NCBI RefSeq assembly: GCF_000341185.1
Contig: NZ_ANBH01000118.1
Location: 4,016-42,606, forward strand
Source of the DNA: Nocardiopsis chromatogenes YIM 90109
GTDB lineage: Bacteria > Actinomycetota > Actinomycetes > Streptosporangiales > Streptosporangiaceae
Direction: 5' to 3'
DNA length: 38,591 nt
The translations under genes were made by a program, and so were the position numbers. This document shows, piece after piece, positions 8,161 through 16,378 of the stretch. Numbering within the stretch: position 1 is the first letter of the stretch; every line of letters begins with the position of its first letter. Below the pieces are notes generated by a model. It saw only the letters and a program-made list of their open reading frames with translations, searched no databases and was not told the origin of the DNA.

Positions 8161-8544
8161 GCTTCCATCGGGGGTTCCTCCGGACCCCTGCACCGGCCCG
8201 GCGGTCGGCGGGCAGGGGCGGGGAACCGCCCTGCTCCGACCGTCGCCGCCCATCACGGCGACGCACACACTCCGTGCAACCGTCAGCGCCGCCGCAAAGG
8301 CCGAGGCCCGTTCCTCATCGCGCGGCCTCTGCCTCGCGCTCCGCCGGAAAAGGCATGTGAATCGGCCGGAATGTCTGGCGTAGACCGGCCCGGCACAGCA
8401 GAATGTGTGACCGGTCTCTCTTTTTCGGGACCGGCGGGCGCGTCGCGCTGAACCCCTTGCGGTCGGCCACCCCGCGTCCGTTCCGCGCCGGGGCCGGGCA
8501 ACCCCTGGGTCCGGCTCCGGCGCCACGCCCCTAGAGGAGCGCGG
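8161..8544. other. Gap upstream of the LysR gene
   Basis: No gene is recognisable. The part nearest the LysR gene has a GACCGG hexamer three times (8383, 8409, 8429), the last two 20 bp apart around a pyrimidine run. This could be a regulator site, but is weak evidence in such GC-rich DNA. A GAGG ribosome site precedes the LysR ATG. Confidence 0.3.
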
Positions 8545-9603
8545 ATGCTGATTCGCCAGCTCGAGTACCTGGCCGCCCTGGACCGCGAGCGCCACTTCGC
8601 CCGTGCGGCGAGCGCCTGTCACGTCTCCCAGCCCGCCCTGTCCGCCGCCCTGCGCAAGCTCGAGGCCGAACTCGACATCCGCATCGTGCGGCGCGGCCAC
8701 CGCTTCGAGGGCTTCACCCCCGAAGGCGAGCGGGTGCTGCGCTGGGCCTACCGCATCCTCGCCGAGCGCGACCTGCTCGACGCCGAGGTCGGCGCCATGC
8801 GCAAGGGCCGCACCGGGCGGCTGCGCATCGGCGTTCTGCCCTCCGCCGCGGCCGCCGTGGCCCACCTGACCGCCCCCTTCGGCTCCCGCCACCCGCGGGT
8901 GCGGCTGAGCGTGTGGGCCCTGCCCGCCGAGGAGATCGCCCGCGGGCTCGCCGACGGCAGCCTCGACTGCGGGGTCGCCCCCCTGGGCGCGGCCCCCGGG
9001 CGGACCCTCGGGTCGACGGTGCGTCTCTACGGCGAGCGCGGTGTGGTGCTCGCCTGCCCCGGCCGGTTCACCGGCCGGGCCTGGGTCGCCTGGGAGGAGC
9101 TGGCCGGGGTCCCCCTGTGCGGGCTGACCTGCGACGGCGGCGCCCTGCGCGCGATGGAGGCGGCGCTGGCCGAGAACGGCGGCCGCCCCAGCGTGCAGGT
9201 GGAGACCGACGCCCTGCCCGCCCTGTACACCCACGTCGCCGAAGGCGACTGGTGCGGCGTGGTGGCCCACTCGTGGCTGTGCTCGGCGCCGCCCCCGCCG
9301 GGCGTGCGCGTGCTTCCGGTGACCGGCGCCGAGCGGGTGCGCGAGGTGGGGATCGTCGTCCCCGAGCGCGCGCCCGAGCCGCTGCTGGCCCGGGAGTTCG
9401 CCGCATTCGCGCGCACGGTTCCGCTTCAGGAGGTGCTGGACGCCGCGCTCCCGCCCGGCCCCGGCGCCCCCATGCACGCGGCGCCCGGGGGCTCCGGCCC
9501 CCGGGCGCCGCGCGGCCTGTGGGATCAGGCGTCGGCCGACTCGGCCTCCGGCGCCGCCCCCGCCGCCGGGGTGCGGTCGCGGCGCAGCAGCAGCCCCGCC
9601 TGA
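8545..9603 (+). CDS. LysR-family transcriptional regulator
   Basis: A 352-residue regulator. The N-terminal winged helix is clear: RQLEYLAALDRERHFARAA, ACHVSQPALSAALRKLEAEL and VRRGHRFEGFTPEGERVL (residues 3-70). A linker helix and a periplasmic-binding-like effector domain follow (GRLRIGVLPSAAAAVAHL to about residue 300). ATG 8545 has a GAGGAG ribosome site. LysR proteins usually end near residue 300; this one has an extra Ala/Pro/Gly-rich tail that translates through a strong hairpin (9481-9508) and runs 79 bp into the 3' end of the convergent exporter gene. The tail looks like read-over from a lost stop. Target unknown. Confidence 0.85.
   Translation: MLIRQLEYLAALDRERHFARAASACHVSQPALSAALRKLEAELDIRIVRRGHRFEGFTPEGERVLRWAYRILAERDLLDAEVGAMRKGRTGRLRIGVLPSAAAAVAHLTAPFGSRHPRVRLSVWALPAEEIARGLADGSLDCGVAPLGAAPGRTLGSTVRLYGERGVVLACPGRFTGRAWVAWEELAGVPLCGLTCDGGALRAMEAALAENGGRPSVQVETDALPALYTHVAEGDWCGVVAHSWLCSAPPPPGVRVLPVTGAERVREVGIVVPERAPEPLLAREFAAFARTVPLQEVLDAALPPGPGAPMHAAPGGSGPRAPRGLWDQASADSASGAAPAAGVRSRRSSSPA
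9481..9508. terminator. Bidirectional terminator inside the LysR 3' tail
   Basis: A perfect 12-bp GC stem (9481-9492 with 9497-9508) with a 4-base loop. It lies 16 bp beyond the stop of the leftward exporter and within the last 125 bp of the rightward LysR frame, so it can serve both convergent genes. Confidence 0.75.
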
Positions 9604-11117
9604 ACCATCGCGGCGACCACGATGACGGTGGCGATCGCGCTGGTCAGGTGCATGCCGTCGAGGAAGGCCGACTGCGCGGCGCCGAGCAGCGCCGCCCCCG
9701 CGTCGCCGGGCAGCCCGTCGGCGGCGCTGACCGCCCCGCCCAGCGTCTCGCGGGCGGCGTCCATCGCCTCCCCGGGCACCGAGGCCACGTCCTCCAGCCG
9801 GATCCGGTAGGCCGCGGTGAGCACGCTGCCCAGCAGCGCCACGCCCAGCGCCCCGCCCAGCTCGTAGGCGGTCTCGGAGATCGCCGAGGCCGCACCGGCG
9901 CGGGCCGGGGGAGCGGCGGTCAGGATGGCGTCGTTGGTCAGCGTCTCGGCCAGGCCGATGCCGGTGCCGATGAGCAGGAACGCCACCGCGATCAGCGCCG
10001 CGCCGCCCTCCAGCGGGGCCTGGGTGACCAGCAGGAACCCGGTGGCGATCAGCGCCAGGCCGAGTACCAGCACCGCGCCCAGGCTCATCCGGCGGGCCAG
10101 CGACACCGCCGCGAAGCTCGCCGCCACCGACACCGCCAGCCCCGGAACCAGCACCAGCCCGGCGGCGACCGGGCTCATGCCGAGCACGAGCTGGAGGTAC
10201 TGGGTGAGGAAGAACAACGAGGCGACCAGCGAGAACACGATCATCAGGTTGGTGGCCACCGCGACGCTGAACCGGCGCACCGCGAACAGGCGGACGTCGA
10301 TCAGCGGGTGCGGCAGCCGGAGCTGGCGCCGGACGAACAGCACGCCCAGGACCAGCCCCGCCGCCAGGGCGGCGGCCGGGACCGGGGCCCAGCCGTACTC
10401 GGCGAGCTTCTTCACCCCGTAGACCGCGGGCAGCATCGCCGCCATGGACAGCAGCACGCTCACCGGGTCGAGGCGCCCGGGGTCCGGGTCCTTCGACTCG
10501 CCCACCAGCAGCGGCAGCGCCACCAGCAGGACCGCCATCACCGGCAGGTTGATGAGGAACACCGACCCCCAGTGGTAGTGCTCCAGCAGCCAGCCGCCCA
10601 GGATCGGCCCGAGCGCGCTCCCGGCGGAGAACCCCGAGGCCCAGATGGCGATGGCCAGGAGCCGCTGGCGGTCGTCGGTGAACAGGTTGCGCAGCAGCGA
10701 CAGGGTCGAGGGCATCAGCGTGGCCCCGGCCATGCCGAGCAGGGCGCGGGCCGCGATCAGCACCTCGGGCGTGGGCGCGAAGGCCGCGGCGAGCGAGGCG
10801 AGGCCGAAGCCCAGGGCGCCGATCATGAGCAGGCGCCGCCGGCCGATGCGGTCGCCCAGCGACCCCATGGTGATGAGGAGCCCGGCCAGCACGAAGCCGT
10901 AGATGTCGACGATCCAGAGGAGCTGGCCGCCGGTGGGGCGCAGGTCCTCGGTGAGGTAGGGCACGGCGAAGCCGAGCACCGTCATGTCGACGGCGATGAG
11001 CAGGACCGGCAGCACGAGCACGGCCAGCCCGGCCCATTGGCGGGGGCCGGCCTTGGCGGGGCGCGCGGCCGGGGTGTCGTCGGGCCTGTCGTCGGGCCCG
11101 GCAACGGCGGAAGTCAT
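9525..11117 (-). CDS. MFS exporter, DHA2 (EmrB/QacA) type, 14 helices
   Basis: A 530-residue major facilitator of the 14-helix drug:H+ antiporter group. Helix 1 has VLLIAVDMTVLGFAVP, whose aspartate (motif D1) is typical of DHA2 pumps; the loop motif GSLGDRIGRRRLL (motif A) follows, and GSALGPILGGWLL is motif C of exporters. ATG 11117 has an AGAGGGA ribosome site. The divergent TetR gene and the tandem palindromes between them suggest an inducible multidrug or antiseptic efflux unit. The drug spectrum cannot be inferred. Its last codons overlap the LysR tail on the other strand. Confidence 0.9.
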   Translation of the reverse strand: MTSAVAGPDDRPDDTPAARPAKAGPRQWAGLAVLVLPVLLIAVDMTVLGFAVPYLTEDLRPTGGQLLWIVDIYGFVLAGLLITMGSLGDRIGRRRLLMIGALGFGLASLAAAFAPTPEVLIAARALLGMAGATLMPSTLSLLRNLFTDDRQRLLAIAIWASGFSAGSALGPILGGWLLEHYHWGSVFLINLPVMAVLLVALPLLVGESKDPDPGRLDPVSVLLSMAAMLPAVYGVKKLAEYGWAPVPAAALAAGLVLGVLFVRRQLRLPHPLIDVRLFAVRRFSVAVATNLMIVFSLVASLFFLTQYLQLVLGMSPVAAGLVLVPGLAVSVAASFAAVSLARRMSLGAVLVLGLALIATGFLLVTQAPLEGGAALIAVAFLLIGTGIGLAETLTNDAILTAAPPARAGAASAISETAYELGGALGVALLGSVLTAAYRIRLEDVASVPGEAMDAARETLGGAVSAADGLPGDAGAALLGAAQSAFLDGMHLTSAIATVIVVAAMVQAGLLLRRDRTPAAGAAPEAESADA

Positions 11118-11298
11118 GGTCCCTCTACTTGGTCTGCGTCGGCGTCGTGGGCGGCGCCGCCGGGGCCTGCTCGGCGGGGCGGCGCCACTGGAACGGGCCG
11201 ATCATCCTATGTATTCCGGCCGACCGTCGCACCCTGTCCGTCTCCGCGTCCCCGGTGGGGCGGGGGCGGTCGGTGCGCGGCGGTCCCGGATTCTATGA

Positions 11299-11331
11299 AC
11301 CGTCCAGACGGTACAGTACCGTCCGGCCGGT
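11299..11331. promoter_or_regulatory. Tandem TetR operators over the tetR promoter
   Basis: ACCGTCCAGACGGT (11299-11312, perfect palindrome) and ACCGTCCGGCCGGT (11318-11331, imperfect) are two copies of one site, centres 19 bp apart. The second abuts a -10-like TACAGT (11331-11336). Binding by the divergent TetR protein would repress its own gene and perhaps the exporter, whose minus-strand -10 candidate TAGGAT lies near 11205. Confidence 0.7.
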
Positions 11332-11343
11332 ACAGTGTCAAAG

Positions 11344-11937
11344 GTGAGTACCGGCACAACGCGCGACCGGATCCTGGACGCGCTCGAAGGCATCCTGATC
11401 GACGAGGGCGTGTCCACCGTGACGCTGGAGTCCGTGGCCGCCGCCGCGGGCGTCTCCAAGGGCGGGCTCCTCTACCACTTCCCCTCCAAGGCCGAGATGA
11501 TGGCCGGGCTGATCCGGCGCCTGGCCGACCGGGCCGAGGAGGAGTTCCGCGAGGCGGAGGAGAGCGGCGAGGGGGTGGTCCGGACCTTCCTGCGCACCTC
11601 GCTGCCCGCCTCCAAGCACGAGGCGGAGCTGTACTGGTCGATCATCGCCGCGCTGCGCAGCAAGGAGTCGATGACCGACGAGACGCGCGACCTGGTCCGC
11701 TACTTCTTCGAGGAGTGGGCGCGGCTGCTCCACGAGGAGCTGGACGACCCGGTGCTGGCCGAGACCATCCGCCTGGTCGGCGACGGGCTGTACCTGTCCT
11801 CCATCGCCGGACTGGCCCAGCCCGACCCGGACACGCTCCGCCAGGTGATGGACCGCCTCATCGCCCAGGCCGACCGGGCGAGGCGCGCCGCCCCGAACGC
11901 GCCGGAGGCGGGAGGGCCGGACACGGGCGACCGGTGA
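11344..11937 (+). CDS. TetR-family repressor of the divergent exporter
   Basis: A 197-residue regulator. The N-terminal helix-turn-helix is RDRILDALEGILIDEGVST, LESVAAAAGVSKGGLLYHF and PSKAEMMAGLI; the rest is a helical ligand domain of unknown specificity. I prefer GTG 11344 over GTG 11335 because TACAGT (11331-11336) lies exactly 7 bp upstream, the usual spacing for a leaderless transcript, and no ribosome site is visible. Divergence from a DHA2 pump and the tandem operators between them make it the likely local repressor released by an exported compound. Confidence 0.85.
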   Translation: MSTGTTRDRILDALEGILIDEGVSTVTLESVAAAAGVSKGGLLYHFPSKAEMMAGLIRRLADRAEEEFREAEESGEGVVRTFLRTSLPASKHEAELYWSIIAALRSKESMTDETRDLVRYFFEEWARLLHEELDDPVLAETIRLVGDGLYLSSIAGLAQPDPDTLRQVMDRLIAQADRARRAAPNAPEAGGPDTGDR

Positions 11938-12056
11938 CCTGCGGCCGGCGGCGCCCTCGGTATCGGGACCCTCAGGGGGCGCGGTTCGGGACCGGCGGCA
12001 CTACCCCTCGCGCCGCACCGGCCGTAGGGTCGGTCCACCCGCGATGAGGAGGCACC

Positions 12057-12548
12057 GTGTCCGACCGACGCGAGCGACCGCCATGGCTCCCGCCGCGGTG
12101 GTTCATCCACCTCTTCTGGAGGGGCCACCGCGCCCTGTACCGGCTCACCCGCGGCCGGACCGGCCTGTGGTCCCCCGGCCCCGACTCCTACGGCGTCCTG
12201 CGCCTCACCGCGGTCGGGCGCCGCACCGGGCGGCGGCGGAGCGTCATGCTCGCCTACCTCGTCGACGGCTCCGACCTGGTGACGCTCGCGATGAACGGCT
12301 GGGGCGCCCCCGAGCCCGCATGGTGGCTGAACCTGCAGGCCCACCCCGGGGCCGCGGTCGAGCTGTCCGGCGGTCGCGGCCGCGTCCTGCGCCACCGCGT
12401 CCGGGCGCGCGCGGCCACCGGCGAGGAGAGGGAGCGCCTCTGGGACCGCTGGCGCGCGGTCGACAAGGGCCTCGACGGCCACGCGTCCCGCCGCCCCGGG
12501 GCGACCGCCGTCGTGGTCCTGGAGCCGGTGGCGGTCCCGCCGACCTGA
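12057..12548 (+). CDS. Ddn-like deazaflavin-dependent nitroreductase family protein
   Basis: A 163-residue protein of the split-barrel family that includes mycobacterial Ddn (F420H2-dependent quinone/nitro reductase). Family signs are LRLTAVGRRTGRRRSVMLAY (about 44-63), the segment MNGWGAPEPAWWLNLQAHPGAAVEL, and a C-terminal RRPGATAVVVLEPV. GTG 12057 is supported by a strong GAGGAGG ribosome site. It would bind F420 and reduce an unknown small molecule in the cytoplasm or at the membrane. It stands alone, 119 bp after tetR, and may or may not be part of the drug-resistance unit. Confidence 0.8.
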   Translation: MSDRRERPPWLPPRWFIHLFWRGHRALYRLTRGRTGLWSPGPDSYGVLRLTAVGRRTGRRRSVMLAYLVDGSDLVTLAMNGWGAPEPAWWLNLQAHPGAAVELSGGRGRVLRHRVRARAATGEERERLWDRWRAVDKGLDGHASRRPGATAVVVLEPVAVPPT

Positions 12549-13092
12549 GATCGTTGATGGGCATCGTGTGCCCCGGCCATTGGCCGCGGGCCACCAGCGG
12601 CCGCCGGGCAGGGGCCTCGACAGGGGCACCGACCAGCCGGTCGTGCCGGACCACGGCGTAGAGCGCGCGGACCCTCCGGCACACCCCGGCCCGTGGCCCC
12701 CGGCGGCGCACCCGGCCCGCACACACTCCACGGACGCCCCTCGCCGTACCCGCAGCCGATACAGAATTCCCCACCGACAATCAGAGGCCCCGCCGCCGAA
12801 CGCACCGCGCTCACGCCCGCGGCCGCGCGTCGCAGTGCAGGGCCGACAGCACCACCGCCGCCTCCTCCGGCACCGTCGGCTGTTGCCGGTCAGCGCGCCG
12901 AGCCTCCCCAACCGGTTCAGGGCCGTGTCCCGGTGGCGGTACCGGCCGCTCCCGCTCGTGGGCGGGCACCGCCGACTCGTCCAGGTCGGCGGTGTGTACC
13001 CGCACCGTGTGCCGTTCGACCGCCTCCCGCATCCGCACCGCGCCGCGGACCACCTCCGGCGGCGCCGCGGGCGGACCCGCACCCCCGGCCGG
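12549..13092. other. 544-bp gap with no clear gene
   Basis: No established gene is seen. A minus-strand stretch at about 12550-12660 has coding-like codon bias without a recognisable family or start and may be a remnant. A candidate short ORF at 12811-13053 is listed separately. Confidence 0.4.
12811..13053 (-). CDS. Doubtful small ORF downstream of the response regulator
   Basis: 80 codons from GTG 13053, charged and without helices (MREAVERHTVRVHTADLDES). The first half has strong third-position GC bias, the second half does not. It is in the same frame as the response regulator, 39 bp after that gene's stop, so it could be a small downstream gene or the leftover of a once longer protein. 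No ribosome site, family or partner is recognised. Confidence 0.2.
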   Translation of the reverse strand: MVRGAVRMREAVERHTVRVHTADLDESAVPAHERERPVPPPGHGPEPVGEARRADRQQPTVPEEAAVVLSALHCDARPRA

Positions 13093-13812
13093 TCAGGACT
13101 CCAGGCCCGACCGGCCCACCCACACCGCCAGCTGTGTCCGGTCCCGCAGGCCGAGTTTGCGCAGGATGCTCGACACGTGGTTCTTCACCGTCCCCTCGGT
13201 GATGAACAGGCGCCGGGCGATCTGCCGATTGGTCGCGCCGCCGCCGACCAGGCGGGCCACCTCGGCCTCGCGCTCGGACAGGCCCTCCCGCGCCGCGCGG
13301 CCCTCCTCGGCCGTCCCGCCGCCGGGGGCCGCGGCGGCCCCGGCCTCCGGCGGGGCGGCCCGCAGCCCGGCCACCAGGCGGTCGGCGGCCGCTCCGCCCA
13401 GCACGGTCTCCCCGCGCGCGGCCCGCAGCACCGCCGACACCAGCTCGTCCGGGGGCGTGTCCTTGAGCAGGTAGCCCTTGGCCCCGGCGCGCAGCCCGCC
13501 GAAGATGAACGCGTCGTCGTCGAAGGTGGTCAGCACCACCGGCGCCACCGCCGGGTGCTCGCGCGCCATCCGGGCGATCAGCTCCACCCCGTCCATGCGC
13601 GGCATGCGGGCGTCCACCAGCGCGACGTCCGGGTAGGCGCCGGTGCCGGCCGCGCCCGCCAGCACCTCCAGGGCCTCCACACCGTCCGCCGCGCCGCCGA
13701 CGACGTCCACGGCGTCCTCGATCTCCAGCAGCTTGGCCAGACCCCGGCGCATGAGCACCTGGTCGTCGACGAGCAGGACGCGGACCGGGCGGCCGCCGCG
13801 GGCCCCGGTCAC
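13093..13812 (-). CDS. NarL/FixJ-type response regulator
   Basis: A 239-residue regulator. The receiver domain shows VRVLLVDDQVLMRRGL with acidic residues D16-D17, phospho-acceptor D67 in VALVDARMPRMDG, the conserved T in VVLTTFDD and K in AGAKGYLLKD. A LuxR-type helix-turn-helix ends the protein: LSEREAEVARLVGGGATNRQI and TEGTVKNHVSSILRKLGLRDR. GTG 13812 is fixed by a GTGA overlap with the histidine kinase stop (13809-13811), so the two are coupled. An Ala/Gly-rich linker of about 30 residues joins the domains. Confidence 0.9.
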   Translation of the reverse strand: MTGARGGRPVRVLLVDDQVLMRRGLAKLLEIEDAVDVVGGAADGVEALEVLAGAAGTGAYPDVALVDARMPRMDGVELIARMAREHPAVAPVVLTTFDDDAFIFGGLRAGAKGYLLKDTPPDELVSAVLRAARGETVLGGAAADRLVAGLRAAPPEAGAAAAPGGGTAEEGRAAREGLSEREAEVARLVGGGATNRQIARRLFITEGTVKNHVSSILRKLGLRDRTQLAVWVGRSGLES

Positions 13813-15140
13813 GCCGGGGCCTCCGCCCCGGCTCCCACCGGTTCCGCCGCCCGCCGCCGGGCGGGCAGCACCGCCCGCAGGGCGAACCCGCCCTCGTCGC
13901 GCGCACCGGCCTCCAGGGTCCCGCCGACGGCCTCGACCCGCTCGCGCAGCCCGTCGATCCCGAAGCCGCCCGCCCCCGCCGGTGTTCCGCCCGCGGCCCC
14001 GCGCCCGTCGTCGACCACCGACGCCGCGACCCCCTCCGGGCCGCACTCCAGCGCCACGTCGATGGTGTGCGCCCCGGAGTGCCGCACCGCGTTGGTCAGC
14101 CCTTCCTGCACCACGCGGTAGCAGACCAGCTCGGCCTCCTCGCCCAGCTCGGGCCAGTCGCCGTCGCAGGTGAAGCGCACCCGCGCGCCCTCGGAGCCGA
14201 CCTCCCCGCCGCCCCCGGAGAAGGCTTCGGCCAGCGCCCCCACCGCCTCGGGGCCCGCCCGTCCCTCCAGTTGCAGCGGGCGCAGCGCACGCACCCAGCG
14301 GCGCGTGTCGGCCAGGGCCTCCTGCGCCAGCCGCTTGGCGTCGCCCACCTCCTGCCAGGCCGCCTCGGGCTTGGCGGTGCGGAAGCGTTCGGCGTTGGAC
14401 AGGCCGATGTTGAGCACCGTCAGGTAGTGCCCCACGGAGTCGTGCATCTCGCGCGCCATCCGCGCACGCTCCTCGGCGATGGTGAGCTCCCTGACCCTGT
14501 CGGCGTAGCGGCGGAGTTCGGAGTGCGCCTCTTCGAGCTCGGCGAGCACCTGCCGGGTCTCCCGCGTGCGCTGCTGCGCGGCGATGAGGGCGGTGAAGGC
14601 CATGATGCTCAGCAGCCCGAAGAAGAAGATGAGGGAGCCCTCGAACAGGCCGGTGGCGATGCGGGACGGAGGCAGGGCGAACACCCCGAGGGCCCCGGCG
14701 CTCAGCAGCGCCGTGCAGGCGAGGGCCGCCCGGGGGCCCAGGACGGTGACGACGTTGCCGATGGCCGCGAACACCATGATCTGCACCAGGAGTCCGCCCG
14801 ATCCGGCCATGAGGACCGCGGTGCAGGCGAAGAAGAGCAGGGACAGCACCTTGGGGCGCCGCCCCGGTGCCCCCGGGGTCCAGCTCAGGAAGGGCCAGAG
14901 CAGAGCCGTCGGCAGGAGGGCCGCGGTGAAGGCCAGGGCCAGCGCCTCGTTCGCGGGGCGCTGCGGGGGGAGCGGCATGGAGTAGAGGACCGCCGCCGCC
15001 GCGACGGTCCCGGCGTAGGCGCCCCAGAACGCGACGTGCAGCAGCAGGGGAGCGTGCGAACCGGACAGCGACACCCAGCGCGCGATGTCCCGTCCGCCCC
15101 ACCGCTTCGCCGGGTGCGCAGTGTCCGTGGCCGTGCTCAT
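13809..15140 (-). CDS. Membrane histidine kinase, HisKA_3 (NarL-partner) type
   Basis: A 443-residue sensor kinase. About six hydrophobic segments occupy residues 30-185, followed by a coiled linker (VLAELEEAHSELRRYADRVRE), the HisKA_3 box with phospho-acceptor H233 in RMAREMHDSVGHYLTVL, and an HATPase domain (VVQEGLTNAVRHSGA, VVDDGRGA, GGFGIDGLRERVEAVGG). There is no large extracellular domain, so it likely senses a membrane signal, as DesK- or LiaS-like kinases do. ATG 15140 lies 6 bp after a minus-strand TAGCTT (15147-15152), which suggests a leaderless mRNA. Divergent from the CPBP protease gene, which may be a target. Confidence 0.9.
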   Translation of the reverse strand: MSTATDTAHPAKRWGGRDIARWVSLSGSHAPLLLHVAFWGAYAGTVAAAAVLYSMPLPPQRPANEALALAFTAALLPTALLWPFLSWTPGAPGRRPKVLSLLFFACTAVLMAGSGGLLVQIMVFAAIGNVVTVLGPRAALACTALLSAGALGVFALPPSRIATGLFEGSLIFFFGLLSIMAFTALIAAQQRTRETRQVLAELEEAHSELRRYADRVRELTIAEERARMAREMHDSVGHYLTVLNIGLSNAERFRTAKPEAAWQEVGDAKRLAQEALADTRRWVRALRPLQLEGRAGPEAVGALAEAFSGGGGEVGSEGARVRFTCDGDWPELGEEAELVCYRVVQEGLTNAVRHSGAHTIDVALECGPEGVAASVVDDGRGAAGGTPAGAGGFGIDGLRERVEAVGGTLEAGARDEGGFALRAVLPARRRAAEPVGAGAEAPA

Positions 15141-15185
15141 GGCTCGAAGCTAGCAGCGGGCCCCTCCCGTGGGCGGTTCCGCGGG

Positions 15186-15232
15186 GGTCATGCCCGGGTC
15201 ACCTCCTGCACCATGACCATGGTCATGCCCGG
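15186..15232. promoter_or_regulatory. Palindrome and direct repeats in kinase/protease divergent promoter
   Basis: CATGACCATGGTCATG (15212-15227) is a perfect 16-bp palindrome. GGTCATGCCCGG occurs twice (15186-15197 and 15221-15232), 35 bp apart. The gap (15141-15310) separates the kinase operon from the CPBP gene, whose -10 candidate TAGCGT (15298-15303) lies 7 bp before its ATG. A likely binding site for the adjacent response regulator. Confidence 0.5.
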
Positions 15233-15310
15233 AGGGCGGGTGGAGGAGGGGACCGTCATCGGTCCCGCGCCCGATGTGCCGGGGCGGCCGCCGGGCCTAG
15301 CGTCCCGGCC

Positions 15311-16378
15311 ATGTCCTCCATCACCGAATCCATGCGCCCGACGCCCGACGGCACACCACCGCGGACGACGGGCGAGGCGTTCGTCCGCGCAGGCGCCTCC
15401 GGGGCGCGCGCCACGCACCCGCTCGCCACGATCCCGTTGACCCAACTCCTCTACCTGGCGGGGATCGGGCCCGCACTCCTCCTCGGGGTCCCCGCCGTCA
15501 TGCGCGCGGCCGAGGACGCGGGGCAGGGCGCGACGGTCGCCCTGGGCATCGTCCTCCAGGTCCTCACGCTCGTCGGCCCCTACGCGGCGCTGTGGCTGTG
15601 GCTGCGCTACTACGAGCGGCGGTCCTTCTTCGCCTCGACCGGGCTCGGGTTCGGCTGGAAGGCGCTCACCGGCCTGCTCGGGGGAACCGCCCTGGCCGTC
15701 GCCTACATCGCTGGGTGGATCGGGACCGCCCTGGCGGCGGGTACGGCGCGCCTGGAGGAGGTGTGGTCGTTCGGGCCGGACGGGCCGGTGCTCGTCGGGC
15801 TCGTGGCCCTCGCCATGCTGCTGGTCCGCATCGTCATGATCGGCGTCGAGGAGCAGCTCTTCCGCGGGTGGATGCTCCAGGCCGTCGCCCTGCGCTGGGG
15901 GAGGACCGCGGGCGTGCTGCTCTCGTCGGTCTTCTTCTCCCTGTTCCACTTCACCTTCATCGGCTTCTACCTGGCGGGCGGCGACCCCCACCGGGCGCAC
16001 TGGGTGCTGATGCTCAACATCTTCCTGTGGGCGGTCCTGGCCGCGCTGGTCACCCTGCGCACCGGGAACCTGTGGGCGGCGACCGGCTTCCACGCCGCCG
16101 CGCTGATCCTGCCCTCGGCCCTGTTCACCGTGGCGGTGCCGCCCGGCGGGGAGGGCACGTCCGCCTGGTTCCCGCTGGACCAGGCCGCCGGCGCGATCGT
16201 CGTGTACCTGCCCGAGCCGAGCCTGTACACGGGCGGGGTCGGCTTCGCCGGGCTGTTCGAGGGGCTGCCCGCGACGGGCGTGCTCGTGGTGCTGGTTCCG
16301 CTGGCGTGGTGGTGGCTGCGGCGCGGTGAGGCCCGGGAGGCCGCGGACCGCGCCGCGCCGGGTCACTCGTCGTCGTAG
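15311..16378 (+). CDS. CPBP-family intramembrane metalloprotease
   Basis: A 355-residue polytopic membrane protein with the abortive-infection/CAAX (CPBP, Rce1-like) core. Motif 1 is GVEEQLFRGWML, with E180, E181 and R185; motif 2 is FFSLFHF, with H213; motif 3 is TGFHAAALIL. These residues form the glutamate/histidine active site in Rce1-type proteases. About eight helices are visible. In bacteria such proteins often handle bacteriocins or signal-peptide fragments; the substrate here is unknown. ATG 15311 follows TAGCGT by 7 bp, a leaderless arrangement. Its end overlaps the convergent PNPOx gene by 16 bp. Confidence 0.88.
   Translation: MSSITESMRPTPDGTPPRTTGEAFVRAGASGARATHPLATIPLTQLLYLAGIGPALLLGVPAVMRAAEDAGQGATVALGIVLQVLTLVGPYAALWLWLRYYERRSFFASTGLGFGWKALTGLLGGTALAVAYIAGWIGTALAAGTARLEEVWSFGPDGPVLVGLVALAMLLVRIVMIGVEEQLFRGWMLQAVALRWGRTAGVLLSSVFFSLFHFTFIGFYLAGGDPHRAHWVLMLNIFLWAVLAALVTLRTGNLWAATGFHAAALILPSALFTVAVPPGGEGTSAWFPLDQAAGAIVVYLPEPSLYTGGVGFAGLFEGLPATGVLVVLVPLAWWWLRRGEAREAADRAAPGHSSS

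Noticed and set aside
6742-11037. A 1,431-codon open frame on the minus strand
   Set aside because: It is an accident of high GC content. It runs antisense through the moeA end, GntR and LysR genes and out of frame through the exporter; only the short IS30 part (7775-8160) has recognisable protein sequence.
12568-14121. A 517-codon plus-strand open frame
   Set aside because: Antisense shadow of the response regulator and kinase genes; no domain seen.
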